Positions 13,090 through 26,328 of a DNA stretch of 64,000 nucleotides are shown in pieces (the first letter of the stretch is position 1; every line of letters begins with the position of its first letter). The translations under genes were made by a program, and so were the position numbers. The notes below the pieces were generated by a model. That model did not search any database, was not told where the DNA came from, and worked only from the letters and a program-made list of their open reading frames with translations. Origin of the DNA: Paratinospora sagittata (taxonomy: Eukaryota; Streptophyta; Magnoliopsida; Ranunculales; Menispermaceae); contig CM069600.1 in NCBI GenBank assembly GCA_035771175.1, positions 2,821,050 to 2,885,049 on the forward strand, written 5' to 3'.

Positions 13090-15390
13090 CACATATTATT
13101 GATATTTGTATATTCTAAAATCTTTTGTTCTTTTTTTGTTCTTTTTAACTTTTATGTATTTCTTCTAAATGTGACTTATGCCTTGTACTACCTCGAGGCT
13201 CACACCTTGCTTCATAAAGAGAAACCACCTCAATCACCCCTCACTGTTTTTTAAACCATTTAGTAATCGCAAAGTAAAATAATTGCATAGACGTTGACTA
13301 CAAGCAAAGAAGACCTTTGATAACATAAAGTTAGAGATCTAGTAGATGTCATCCTTGAGATTAGCAACTTGTTCTATAAGGAAACTTATCTAACATTTTA
13401 TTTTTATTAAACAAAGGCTATTTTGGCCAGGGAAAAAAAATTGTAGATGTCACCATCATCTCGATTATTTTTAATGTTACATTTCATAACTATAAAATTT
13501 GATAAGTATCGTAGAAATGTATATATATATAATAAAAATACTTTTTACTTTCCACGGTGAAGCCATTTTGGACATAACCCCAACAATACCCTCTCTTCAC
13601 TTCTTTAAAATTTTGTTTTTTTACACTCAGTTATAACATTATCAAAAGGGTAAATTAGTAATCCCAAACAATAAGTGTATGCTTTTTATTTTTCAAATGA
13701 ACATGTTAAGTGTAGATGACGTCTTTCAGTTTTATTAACGGACCAAAGACTCCCATCCCATATTTTCAGCTTTTTTAACGTGGCAATAGTCCCACTTCTT
13801 TCAGTTTTACAACAGTTCAGGATTATAGTATATATATCATTTCTTTCAATTTCTTTAATGGCGTCAGAGAACATTTGCCCAATGACTATTTTTATTCTCA
13901 TCCATCGACACTGATAGAAAACATTTGCTACTCTATGAGGAATCCACTGCCATTGCTAATCTCCAATCCTTGGGTATTTTTCTCCTCTTGACTTCTACGG
14001 AACAAACAAAAAGAAGACTTCAAACACATTTTAGTATTCTGCACTTTACAAATGGTAAGTTTTCGTCTGAGTATATATTGTTATACTCAATAGTTGTGTA
14101 TTCTTAATATATTATTGAGATGGGATCCTTTACTTCATAAACATTGTTCCAAATCCTGTTTTACAGTCTATTACAACTCCATGTTTTGAATAATACCAAG
14201 TCATATAAACACAGTAATTCATTGTTTTCGGAGCATGGTGACACGTGAATTTATGCCATAGAAATGAATATGGAGTGTAAATTCCATGGTCACTTTTTTC
14301 TTTTTTAGCAGTGTTCAAGTGGGCAATAGGTTTTTTTTTTTTTATTATTATTTTGGGGCAATAGATTTTTGAAACACTCCACTAATGCTGTATATTGTTT
14401 ATAAATGAATATAATTTTAATCTTTTCTGTTTTTTCAGTTTTTATTAATTAGTCCTATTTGTTTTGGGTTAGTTTTCTTAAATTTCTTATAATTTCAGTG
14501 TATATTCTCTTTATTTGCGACTTTATTGTTTTTCATTTGACTAGTTAGTGAACATATATATATCGGTTAATACAAGACTACAAATTTCTAATTTTTTAAA
14601 TGATTTGATTTTATTATTATATTTTTTGTTCTGTTTTAATGTAAACTGTGTTATGGTTTGCTTTTAATTGTATTTTTAATGTTATTAATTAGTCATGAAT
14701 TTGTAATGTAATGATATTCTTTTAGGGTATTTCATATTTGTTCTTAATTTCTATGTTTGACGGGTTATTCTCCATTATTCTTTAATTATCTTTATAAATT
14801 GTATTAATTTTGTTATAATATGATTCCAAGAATCAATATATATTAGTCTGTCTTATGGTATCAATTTTACTTGTAGTGATTATCTAATTTCATTATTTTA
14901 TTTTTATTTTTTATTTTTAACTGTCATGCGTATTGTTGTGATTGTTCACTTTCACCATTGGTACCATAAAAAATTCTTACTTGATCATTATCTCTGATCT
15001 ATTAAGGATGGTAACACTTTAACTTCTACATTTTTTTTTGTTAATTTGTTAAATTTATATTATTTGCAGTGTTTATTTTCTGTTTTTATTAATTCCTTCA
15101 CATGTTGTTTTAATTAGTTATTAATTATGAAAGAATTTTAACTTTTCCATTATTTTTATTTTTATTACTCTAATTATGTAATTCCATTAATAAACTAAGA
15201 CCATTATATTCTCATTGCTTCAAATTATTAAATTTAGAAAAGACAAAAAAAAACACAAAATATCAATATCCTTCTTTGATTGTAGGGTACCATAAATTAT
15301 ATTTGTACTTTTAGTTTCACCATGGTATATTGGACTATATTATTTTAATGATATGTAACTTCACGTGCAACGCACGTGCACGTTCACTCG

Positions 15391-15429
<39 letters not shown>

Positions 15430-17660
15430 CATATATCAAGTTGTCTAAAAACCTTAATAGGAAATATACATCATAAAAGAAGGATTAATAACAAACTCAA
15501 GAGCTAAGCCTGGCACAAATGGACCTGTCATACCTTGAATTTTATAGGCTTGGCTCATGAAATTAAACTCACCATTAGGTTAAGTTGGTCAAATTACACT
15601 ACCAGCCATAAAGGTCGTACCATTCTTGGCCACACACTAGGTCCATTCAACTAGATTGAGGACAATTCATTCGAGTCTTTGGCGTTGTTTTCTTGGCATC
15701 AGCTAGGTCATCACCACCCAAACAATCTCACTTCATGCAGTTCTTGGGGTTCTTCGAAATTTTTAAAATTTTACAACTTTCACAATAATTCATAAAAAAC
15801 AGTTTAAAGAACTACGTACAAGGTATCTCAACCTTTTGTTTCATTTTTATCTAGAGTTTTCTTATAAATATACAGTTCAAATTAGAGATACTTTACGACG
15901 TACAAAAATTAACTTGTTTTGTTCTTAAAAGAATAATTATTCAAATAGAAAATAGTGAAGAATCTTCTAATATGGTATAACTATTTTTCAAAAGTTTTAA
16001 ATTTAGAATATCACTTATAAAAGTTTAAAAATTTTCATTAGGATATGTATAAGTTTTAAAACTTTAAAAGCTTAACATTGGAAACAAATTATATATCTAT
16101 ATTATTAGAGTTTTTTAATTTTTATCTCCTAACCCTTGCTTAGTCCATGACTAGAAGACACGACCTTGCCTAAACAAGTTGAATTGCTTATGCATTTACC
16201 TTGACAACATTGGCCTTTGGTATAATCCACGTACGCATCTCCTTAAAAAAATTCTTGTCAAAGGAAAGTGAAATTAAAAAATTAATAAACCTGTAATCAC
16301 ATAAGAGTATGGTCAAAGGTAATAAATTTGAAGCTTTTATTGAACTATGTAAACTAAAGTCTATAACACTTATAGTCTAATTAGGCTTCATATATCTCCC
16401 TAGATATGAACATTTATTATTAATAAATTGTCAAAAAGGCACCCCTACTAGACTCCTAAGTCCTAACATAAATCCCTTACAAGCTACACATATACCAACT
16501 TATGATTTGAAATTAGAGGACCTAGGCCGACCACTTGCTTCTTCAAAATAAATTAGAGGAAGAGTGGGCTTGAAACCTAGCGTATGATATGAGAAACATA
16601 AACAAGTTGATGAATATCAAATAAAGATAAATAACAAATATATACAAGTTTAAAAATTGGCGTGCAATACAATAATTTTTAAGAGAACAAAGTAGTTTGA
16701 ACTTCATTGATGTAATGCTCCCACTCCATGTTGAGTTTATCACCTACATTTGAAGAATGGCCACTAGGATCAAACTTGTACCCTAAAACCAACAAAGACC
16801 ATCCCCTTGTTGTTTTTCCTCCATTAGTCTTTCTACTTAAAAACTAATAGTCAACGTATGGCTTGTGTATGCACTAAATGTGTCATGTGATTGAAATCAA
16901 CATTAATATATATCAAATATTTCAATCCTATTGCATAAATCGTGCATTCATTTGTTAACTATTAGAACATTGATGCAAATGTTTTTTTTTTCATAACCAT
17001 AATAAGATTTTCCACTTGTAATTTGCATAAAAGATTCTTAATACTTAATCAAAGACTTGTTATGGATATCATAAATTGTAAATTTCCATGTTGAAACTAC
17101 ATCCTTGCTTACTATTGTGTTTCATTATTTTATCATATGACAATACAATGTGTATTCTGGTTAGTATTAACTTTTAGAATTCTGTATATGTGAAAATTTC
17201 TTTAACTTAAAATTATGTATTTTCTCATGAAATATAGATTTTTATATGTTGAATTAGGTTTGTATACTATACACATCCTTACTATCTAAACAATCATTTA
17301 TGTCTTAAGTCTTAATGATACAATATGAGGTTAGAATTTATATGCTAAACCAAATTTAATTACACTTGCTAAACTAACATATGAAACTATTACTGCCACC
17401 CACCCATTTACTCTTTTGCTTCTCTTTAATCTTTGAGAAGGTAACTGTTGTTGCACGCATTACAAAAAGGCAAATATATATATAATTGTACTAGAATCAA
17501 TTTAAAGAAGGAGTAAGACACACGTATGTTTTACTGACTTCCTTAGCACTATTTTTAAGTTAAATGGAGTTTAATTTGAATTTGGATTTTCCTATGAGTT
17601 GTGACACTTGACACTTCATAGTCGTATCCCAACTATGTAGGTACGAATTTGTAGTATGAG
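13090..17660 (+). repeat. Left arm of a giant degenerate inverted repeat
   Basis: The reverse complement of this arm is found at about 19485-29860. Anchors I compared by eye include 13206-13260 with about 28855-28910; 13443-13520 with 28595-28670; 15440-15800 with 28190-28575; 16423-16560 with 20520-20680 plus 27603-27660; and 17430-17640 with 19500-19720. Identity looks like about 85-90% with many small indels. The arm is interrupted by an insertion at about 13535-15390. Confidence 0.85.
13535..15390. mobile_element. Unclassified insertion in the left palindrome arm; possible non-autonomous Helitron
   Basis: The right arm runs uninterrupted through the equivalent point, a TATATA stretch near 28585, so these roughly 1.85 kb are an insertion. 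The sequence is very AT-rich and non-coding. Its right end carries a perfect hairpin CACGTGCAACGCACGTG at 15362-15378, followed by CACGTTCACTCG. That resembles the 3' hairpin of plant Helitrons, but the terminal CTRR is not exact and no canonical TC start was found. Microsatellite TA repeats obscure both edges. Confidence 0.4.
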
Positions 17661-17689
17661 CAACTTGTGGATGTTGTCAAGAATCCTAG

Positions 17690-19450
17690 GACTACTCCTA
17701 ATGAACTTAGCTCACAAGGACAAATGCTTGAATGGAAGTCTCCTCAGCCATTTAGCCGCCAAGGCCCATTTCCAAGTTGCATATGTTACCTATCCTTAGA
17801 CACGTCTTCTACTTAGGGTTAGCCACAGGGTCCCATTCCATTAAGTGATCCTTACATCATCAACACCTCGCCACTGTATTCTTTCTAATCATCCTCTCAA
17901 TAATGTTGGCCACTCTTGTATGAATCTTATTGGGACATGAAGCATGTTGTAATAGGTTCTTGAACTGATTGGATTAAGGATTATATTCCCCCTCTTGAAA
18001 GCAAACTTCTTTTCCATTTAGAAAGCTTTTGAGGTATTTTGGATACCAACAAATCCCAAAATGAACTCTAATAGGGTTTTCTCCCACGAGTATATCCAAG
18101 TATTTCATGGTCCTTTCTCCTTTAGAACAACCCAACTCATTGGCTAGAGCTTCTAACTTCCTTACATTCATTTTAACACCTAAAATCTGATCACTTTGAA
18201 GAGGTTCCTTATTATGTTCCATGCCACCTCAAGGAAAAATAGTGTAGTATCTATGGATTGGAAAGGATTGATTCTTTCTTTTCCTTGGCCATTAGAATAC
18301 CTTTTACCATCAAAGATTCAATCGTTTTGTCCATAATCCTGCTCAACACATCCACCACAACAACAAGAAAAAAGAAAAAAGAAAAAAGAAAGAAAGAAAA
18401 GAATGGACATGATAGGTAATCTCCTTGTTGCAACTTTCTAGACATTCTAAATTATCTCTTGGCTAACCATTAATCAAAATCATGAACAAGGGCAATTTGA
18501 TACAACCCCTTATCCATCTCCTTCAACTTCTCCCAATTTATATTCTTTGTGAAGAAATCTAAGAAATTCTAATCTAGTTGGTCATAGGCCTTTGTGAAAT
18601 CTATCTTGAAAACCAAACCCTCCGTATACCTACTCTAGTACACCACAACTTCATTAGCAATCAAAAGACATTCATAATTTGTCTCCTCATGAATGAGGAC
18701 CGCCTAGGATTTTGAGATAGTTTTTAGGAGGACATGTCTAATCCTTATAGAAAGGATCTTGGCAATGATTCTATAGCCCTGTGACCAAGCTTATCGGTCC
18801 ATAATCCTCATCTTCCAAGAGTTTTTCTTCTTTGGGGTCAAATAGACGCATATCTCATTGGTGATTGCATATATGACCCCATAACAGTGAAATTTCTCCG
18901 TGACCCTCATGGTCCCTCTTCATTTTAATCCTATAATCTTGAAAGACTGCTAAGTGTAATTATCTGGACTTGGTAAGTTTACTCTATTTCAACAAAAAAT
19001 TGCTCCTTTCAATTCTTCCTCCCCAAAAGGGGTCTCTCAAGCCACTCATAATGCCCCACCTTTCTCCTTTTAGCTTAGCATAAAGGTGCTTAAAATATTT
19101 CATTATCACTACATCAAACTCTTGGATCGTGGCCCTCCTTCACAATGGATCCATCCTCTTTTTCAAGCTTAGAATAATTTCCTTCTCCCACTTTCCATTC
19201 AGGATTTTATGGAAGAATTGAATCCTAAATTCAAATACCCTTCCTTTAACCATTTCAGCGTTGCTTGTCGACTCACATCCTTACTCCTTAAACCACAAGT
19301 CAAGGTCTTAATGATGTAAGTATGATGTGTAGATTTTTGAATGCTTAACCTGCTTTAAATACTCTTTAATTCTTTGTCCAAGCCTTGTTTATCCCAAATT
19401 TGGTGTAGAACTATTCAATATTTCAATATGTACTACATCATTCATGTCAG
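17690..19450 (-). mobile_element. Decayed LINE reverse-transcriptase remnant in the palindrome spacer
   Basis: This is non-LTR RT sequence on the minus strand, broken by stops and frameshifts. Frame pieces include VNLRK-type GVKMNVRKLEALANELGC and MKYLDILVGENPIRVHFG at 17974-18222. VLSRIMDKTIESLMVKG lies at 18251-18445, and an FKIDFTKAYDQ-like motif near 18590. It lies wholly between the two arms and has no counterpart in either arm. Confidence 0.75.
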
Positions 19451-20778
19451 ATTGAGTACAGGAATAAGAGTCTATCCCTAAGGGTCTCTCTACTACAATT
19501 TGTACTCATGATATAACTAAGAAGTGTCACAACTCATGGGAAAATCCAAATTCAAATTAAACTCCATTTAACTTGAAACAATGCTAGTGAAGTCAATAAA
19601 TATGTATGTGTTTCATACCACTACCTTAAAATTGGTTCTAGTACAACATGTATGTATTTTGCCTTCTGTGATGTGTGCAACAATAGACCCCTTTCTCAAA
19701 GATTCAAGAGGAGCCAGAAATTAAGTGGCGGGTGGCAATAAGAGTTTCATATGTTAGTTTAGCAAGTGTAATTAAATTTGTTTTAGCATATAAATTTGAA
19801 CCTCATATTGTATCATAAGTGATTGTTTAGAAAGAAAGGATGTGTATACTAACCTAATTCAACATGTAAAACTCTATGTTTCACGAGAAAATACATAATT
19901 TTAAGTTGAAGAAAATTTCACAAATATATAATTCTAAAAGTTAGTACTTCCCAGAATACACATTGTATTGTGACATGACAAAACAATGAAACACAATAGT
20001 AAGCTAGGTTGTAGTTTCAACATGGAAATTTACAATTTATGATATCCATAACAAAGTCTTTGATTAAGTTTTAAGAATCTCTTATGCAAATTACAAGTGG
20101 AAAATCTTATTATGGTTGCGAAAAAAAACTTTTTGCATTACTTTTCCTATAGTTAACAAATGAATGCATGATTTATGCAATAGGATTGATAAATTTGATA
20201 TAAATTAATGTTGATTTCAATTGACGCATTTAGTGCATACACGAGTCGTACGTTAACTATTAGTTTTTAAGTAGAAAGACGAATGGAGGACAAACAACAA
20301 GGGGATGGTTCTTGTTGGTTTCAGGGTACGAGTATGTGATCCTAGTGGTCATTCTTCAGATGTAGGTGGTAAACTTGACATGGAAACTGCGTCAATGAAG
20401 TTCAAACTACTTTGTTCTTTTTAAAATTATTGTATTGCACGCAATTTTGAAACTTGTTTATATTTGTTATTTCTCTTTATTTGATATTGATCAACTTGTT
20501 TATGTTTGTCATATCATATGTTAGGTTTCAAGCCCACTCTTGCTCCAATTTATTTTGAAGAAGCAAGTGGTCGGCCTAGGTTCTCAAATTTCAAATCATA
20601 AGTTTGTATATGTGTAGCTTGTAAGGGATTCAATTGTTATGTTAGGACTCAGGAGTCTAGTAGGGGTGCCTTTTTGACAATTTATGTCACACCCCGTCGA
20701 TTCTCCCGCACAGGATGTGACATTTAGTCACGGGTGTTGGAACCAAGTCGCACACACAGAAGCATAGTAGCCCAAAAC

Positions 20779-20946
20779 TGTCAAAACATTTCTCTTTTCA
20801 TTATATTTTTCCTATCTATTTCCATAGGATGTATACAATTTAAAAGAATAAAATCTAAACAAATCTTTGCTATTTTCAAACATTATTGTCTACAATTACG
20901 GCTCACGCCAAAACGTTATTGTCTACAATTGCGGCTCACGCCAACA
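20779..20946 (-). repeat. copia-1 3' LTR
   Basis: 168 bp, matching the other LTR except for one base in the GGAT(G/A)TATAC segment. The polypurine tract directly precedes it in element orientation. Confidence 0.93.
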
Positions 20947-20957
20947 CTCCCCCTCAA
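20947..20957 (-). other. copia-1 polypurine tract
   Basis: The minus strand reads TTGAGGGGGAG immediately before the 3' LTR. The pol stop codon TGA (20954-20956) overlaps it. Confidence 0.85.
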
Positions 20958-23900
20958 GTTGATGCATAGAGGTCTCGCATGCTCAACTTGTCAAGTGAGT
21001 TGTAGAGGTCCTTGCTCGATACAACTTTTGTAAGGATATCCGCCAATTGATCTTCAGATTTCACAAATGGAAACCTAATTGTTTTTGCTTCAAGATTTTC
21101 CTTGATGAAGTGTCGATCTACCTCCACATGTTTAGTACGATCATGTTGAATGGGATTATGGGAAATTGCAATTGCAGCTTTATTGTCACACAAAAGATCC
21201 ATCTCAGAGTTAGGAGCAAACCCAATTTCAGTAAGTAGCTTTCTTAGCCAGAGGAGTTCACAAAGACCTTTAGCCATTCCCCTAAACTCAGCTTCAGCAC
21301 TTGACAAAGCTACCACTTTTTGCTTCTTGCTTCTCCAGGTTACAAGATTTCCTCCAACAAATGTAAAATATCCCGAGGTGGACTTTCTATCAGTGATATT
21401 ACCTGCCCAATCCGCATCCGTATATCCATAAACCATCAACTGACTGTTATGTTTTGAGAACATAAGCCCCTTGCCTGGAGATGACTTCAAGTATCGAAGT
21501 ATTCGAATCAGTGCTTCCATGTGGCTTTTACTTGGATTATGCATAAACTGACTTACAACACTCACAACGTATGCAATATTTGGACGAGTATGAAAGAGAT
21601 AAATGAGTTTACCAACTAATCTTTGGTATCTACCTTTATCTGTTGGTACTTGGTCTGGGTATTCTCTAAGTTTGTGATTCTGAACAATGGGGGTGTCTGC
21701 AGGTCTACACTCCAACATCTCTACTTCGGTTAGCAAGTCTAATATGTATTTCCGTTGAGAAAGAAATATACCTTGCTTAGACCTAGCAACTTCAATTCCC
21801 AAGAAATACTTGAGTCCTCCCAGATTCTTCATCTCAAATTCAGTCGCTAATTGCTTTTGAAGTAGAGAGATTTCTTCTTCATCATCTCCTGTAATAATCA
21901 TGTCATCTACATAGACTATCAGAGCCGTTACCTTACCCAACTGATGTGTCAAAAACAAAGTGTGATCAGAGTTACTTTGTTGGAAGCCATATTTCTTCAT
22001 TGCCAAGCTAAGCCTTCCAAACCATGCTCGCGGTGATTGCTTCAGTCCGTACAATGCTCGCTGCAATTTACACACCACTCCATTATCTGAAGAAGCTATA
22101 TAACCTGGAGGAATATCCATATACACCTCTTCTTGGAGGTCACCGTTGAGAAAAACATTTTTCACATCAAATTGATGCAAAGGCCAATCAAGATTTGCTG
22201 CAAGGGACAATAACACTCTAACGGTATTCAACTTGGCTACAGGTGAGAAAGTCTCCCGGTAATCAACCCCATATGTCTGCGTATATCCCTTTGGTACTAG
22301 TCTCGCTTTGTACCGCTCAATAGATCCATCTGTTTTGTGTTTAATGGAGAACACCCATTTGCATCCCACTGTCTGTTTTCCTTCAGGTAATGGAACAAGA
22401 GTCCATGTATCATTTTTTAGTAGTGCCTTCATTTCTTCCTCTATAGCTCGGGTCCATCTTGGATTTGCCAATGCCTCATGAACATTAGTAGGAATCTGAC
22501 ATGTGGAGAGTTCCTGTGCAAAATTCTTAAGAGGTTCAGATAGTTTCTCGGTGGATACATAGTTAGCAATCGGATACCTCGACCTTCTTTCTTCAATATC
22601 TGGAGAATATCTATTAGGTGGCTTGCCGCGATTATACCTAGGAGGTAAAACATATCCCGCAGAATCATCTATGTCATTGATATGTAAGGGTGTAATAGTG
22701 GTACTTACCTCAGGATTATTCTCAGGAGAGGATTCGGCTGGCACTTTAGAGGAAGGGGATATAGGCTCGGTTTCAGATGTTGCATGCTCTGCATTCAAAA
22801 ATACCTCAATTTCACAGTTCACATCGCCTGAGTTATCATTCGGCCCATCATGCTCATGCGGCTTCTCATTCCGATTCTGTTCCTCATGCTCAGACGACCC
22901 CTCAAGTCTGAACCAATCAAAATCATTTGGTGTCTCATGCTGGGACCAATTCAACTCTTCATTATGTATCTCCCCCTGAAGAGGAGAAGGAGGGGCCGTA
23001 GATGGAAAAAACATGTCAGTTTCCAAAAATTGAACATCCATAGTCACATAGAGTTTTCGGGTAGTAGGATCGTAGCAACGGTACCCTTTTTGATGGATAC
23101 CATAGCCCAAAAACACACACCGACGTGCACATGGATCAAGCTTACTGCGTTGGTTTTTGTGGAGATACACGTAGGCGACACACCCAAAGATACAAGGAGG
23201 AAGCATCAGCGCCGTAGGTATGGACACATGATCGGAAAGAGATTGAAGGGGTGTTTTAAATGATAAAACCTTGGATGGCATTCGGTTGAGAAGGTGGACG
23301 ACAGTTGAGACGGCATCGGTCCAAAAACGTTTGGGCATATTGGCACCAAGAAGCAGAGCACGGGCAGTCTCCAGAAGATATCTATTCTTCCTCTCGGCGA
23401 CACCGTTCTGTTGGGGTGTTTGTTAGCATGAAGTTTCATGAATTAAACCATGGTGGGAAAAACAAGATTGAAGATCCTTATTAACATATTCACCACCATT
23501 ATCAGAGCGGAGAACCTTCATGGTGGCACCGTACTGAGTACCAACCATAGCATGAAATGTTTTAAAAACACCGAGAACGTCATCTTTGTGTTTTAGCAAG
23601 TAGAGCCATGTCATACGGGTACAATCATCCATAAAAATAACAAACCAACGAAAGCCAAACATATTAGCAATGGGCGAGGGCCCCCAGACATCAGAGTGAA
23701 TTAATGCAAATGGAGTGTCACTTTTATTCATGCTCAATGGGTAAGTAGCGCGATGGCTCTTAGCCAAAACACAAGTATCACACTTCAAGTCAGAAGGCTG
23801 CAAATGCTTAAACAAATCAGGGAAAACATGCTTCAAATACGGAAAAGATGGGTGTCCCAAGCGTCGATGCCATAGCCACAATGTTGTTTCTTTATTGACA

Positions 23901-24490
23901 TGCAGATTGTTCATGTTGTTGGCCTGGCCGATGTCATCCACATAATATAATCCCCCCCTCTTAGTACCACGTCCAATTATCTCCTTGATGAGAATATCCT
24001 GGATAAGACAAAAGTTTGGATAAATAAGTACAACACAACCAAGGTCTGCAGTAAGCTGACTTATAGACAACAGTTTATGGGATAAAGACGGAACAAGTAA
24101 AGTGTTGGATAAAGTGAGGGATGGAGATAAAGTCACAGAGCCAGCTCCAGTGACTGGTGAGATAACACCATTGGCATTAGCTATGCTGGTGCGCCGTGGA
24201 AGAGAAGTGTGAGAGAAGTCTGAAGCAGCAAAAGTCATGTGGTCCGTGGCCCCCGAGTCGAGAAGCCATGCCCCACAATCCGCATTGCTATGGGAGGTAA
24301 AAAGAGCAAGACCAGAGATACCCGAGTTTAAGTTGGGAGGAGCATCCGTGGACATTGCAGCCGACTGTATAAGAGAGAGATGAGGTTCGGCACGAGCAAC
24401 AACAGCCGTGCCTGAACGTCCACTAGTGCCGGGGCCATCAGGACGCTTACGGGCTTGAAGATCATGCCACCAATCAGGGTACCCATGCAA
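20954..24490 (-). pseudogene. copia-1 pol (protease, integrase, RT, RNase H)
   Basis: One frame is interrupted by a single TAA at about 23424. Protease is AWLLDSGATDHMTF. The GAG pre-integrase zinc region is LWHRRLGHPS...CDTCVLAKSH. Integrase carries HSDVWGPS, RSDNGGEY and, after the stop, the glutamate motif NGVAERKN. RT carries KWVFSIKHKTDGSIERYKAR, FDVKNVFLNGDL and YVDDMIITGDD. RNase H carries YTDADWAGNITDRKSTSGY, ALSSAEAEF and a C-terminal DILTK. The stop falls between the second and third catalytic integrase residues. Apart from it the frame stays open to the polypurine tract, which fits recent activity. This copy would need readthrough or help in trans to move. Confidence 0.93.
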
Positions 24491-24503
24491 CTTAAAGCAG
24501 TTT

Positions 24504-25409
24504 TCACGTGTGTGTTTCTGGTTGCCACAATGAGAGCGTTTTTTTTCCCTCAGTAGAATGCCGGTGCTTGGCAGATTTACTATGGCCAGAGGTGCTTAAC
24601 GAGAGAGCTTTCGACGCCAAGACAGCCCCTTGGGGCCTATCGGTGTCATGGGTAGTCATCACTTGTTGTCGAATAGCCTCCCGCCTAACATGCGCATAAG
24701 CCTGTTCAACCGTAGGAAATGGTTTTATCTGTAAAACATCAACACGAATATTGTCTAGCCGATCATCAAGACCATCCAGAAAAACATAAACACGGTCTTC
24801 TTGGATGATCCGATTATAGTGTTGAATATCAACAGAACATTCCATAGGATTCGGTCGGCGGAAATCAATTTCGCGCCATAGACCCTGCAACGCTGTGTAA
24901 TATTTCTCTAGCGAGCCCGCAGCTTGTTTCAGTCTACTCACACGACGTCGAAGATCATACACTTGCGATGTATCACTACCATCGAAGAAGGTAGTTGCAA
25001 TAACATCCCAAACCGCTTTTGCCGTGGGAAAGCGAATAAAATTGCCAATTAAAGACGGATCCATGGAAGTAATTAACCAACCTTTAACAATAGCATTATC
25101 AGTGCGCCACTTGCGAAAGGAAGGATCAGTTGATGGCGGCTGGGGAAAGTCGCCGTTAATGTACCCCAGTTTGTCCTTGCCCGAGATATACATCTCAACA
25201 ACTTGGGACCACAGTGCATAGTTGGAACCGTCCAACTTAATGCCGATCTGAGCAGCGGATGTTTCAGTGGTGATGGTCGGGGTCCGAGTGTTATTCAAAA
25301 CTTCAGTCATCCTTGTAGTCAATTCAAGGATAGGATCAGAGAGATTGGACGCGTTGCCAGGAGTATTCTGGTCATCAGAATCTGCCACGGGAGGAAGGGT
25401 AGGGTGCAA
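24504..25409 (-). pseudogene. copia-1 gag
   Basis: This is the capsid-like (UBN2-type) region of the element. The 301-codon frame includes IKLDGSNYALWSQVVEMYI, WRTDNAIVKGWLITSM and VYVFLDGLDDRLDNIRVDVL. The zinc knuckle CSHCGNQKHTRENC is read only after a one-base shift in the A-run near 24536-24545. The frame as given ends early, just before it. Gag and pol would otherwise be one continuous polyprotein. Confidence 0.9.
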
Positions 25410-25592
25410 TACTCGGATCTGTGATTTTTGGAGATGCGGTCGGATCTTGAGAAGTTTATTGCATTATAACAAGTGGGTCAATTCTCTTCTCTGCAAAAAT
25501 TTTTTTTTTTTTTTTAAGCTTCAAAGTATATATATATTTGAGATCCAAATTAATAAGGAGATCCAATTATATATATATTTATATATAAAACC

Positions 25593-25790
25593 CTTAATCT
25601 CTTCTGCCCATCTTACCAAAAAAGAAAAAAGAGAAAGAGTGAAGGGGCCCGCGTCTTTTAATCTCTTCTGCCCATCTTACCAACAAAGAAAAGAGAGAAA
25701 GAGAGAAGGGGGCCCGCGTCTCTTAACCTCTTCTGCCCATCTTAATCTCTTTTGAGATGAAGGGGGCCCGCATCTATTAAAAAAAGGAGA
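25593..25790. repeat. Tandem repeat, about 65 bp x 3, in the copia-1 leader
   Basis: Three units begin with AA(T/C)CTCTTCTGCCCATCTTA at about 25596, 25660 and 25725, each ending in a purine block and GGGCCCGC. The third is shortened. They lie between the PBS and gag, in the untranslated leader. Confidence 0.85.
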
Positions 25791-26316
25791 GCAAGTGGGC
25801 AACACTTCAACATATATGCCTTATGATAGCATATATGTCTTATGATAGCAGATCTGACGAGATTTGAATCAAATCTCGAAGATTGAAGCAACTCCGGGCT
25901 TCGGAGGTTTGCAGACGATCTTTTGGCCGGAAGAAGAGGTAGATGACGCCGGCGGAGAAGCGAGAGTCCAGCAGAAGCAGCTGTAGCAGCGGTTCCGGCG
26001 TGGTTTCTGATGAGCGCTTTCCTGCGGTTCCGACGAGCGTTTTCAGTGGAAATGAAGACGCTTCTTGTTGCGGATCTTGCTGCAGTTTAGTGTCAGTGTC
26101 TTGGCCGCTGGACGACGAGTCTCTCGGATGAGGAGCTTTTCAGTCTTGAAGCTGTAAGTTCGACTTTTTACACTTTGTCAAGCTCGAGCTCTCCTCACCG
26201 GATCGTTAGATTCAGCTGTGGCTGCGCTTCAAGAAGCAGCAGGGGTGTGATCGCTGACGGACGTCGCCGGAATACGGTGGGGCTCGAGAGAATCGGCTCA
26301 GATGGTTCGTAACCTC

Positions 26317-26328
26317 GCTCTGATACCA
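26317..26328 (-). other. copia-1 primer-binding site (initiator tRNA-Met type)
   Basis: The minus strand reads TGGTATCAGAGC directly next to the 5' LTR. This is the standard plant copia PBS complementary to the 3' end of initiator tRNA-Met. Confidence 0.9.

Noticed and set aside
15398..15426. TA repeat as a regulatory or origin feature
   Set aside because: A simple microsatellite in AT-rich repeat DNA. No supporting signal.
22623..23263. Plus-strand open frames of 118 and 137 codons
   Set aside because: They are antisense to the copia-1 integrase-RT region, shadow frames of the real polyprotein.
25943..26131. 62-codon GC-rich plus-strand frame as a host gene exon
   Set aside because: It sits inside the copia-1 leader and I do not recognise the protein. 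Kept only as a low-interest finding.
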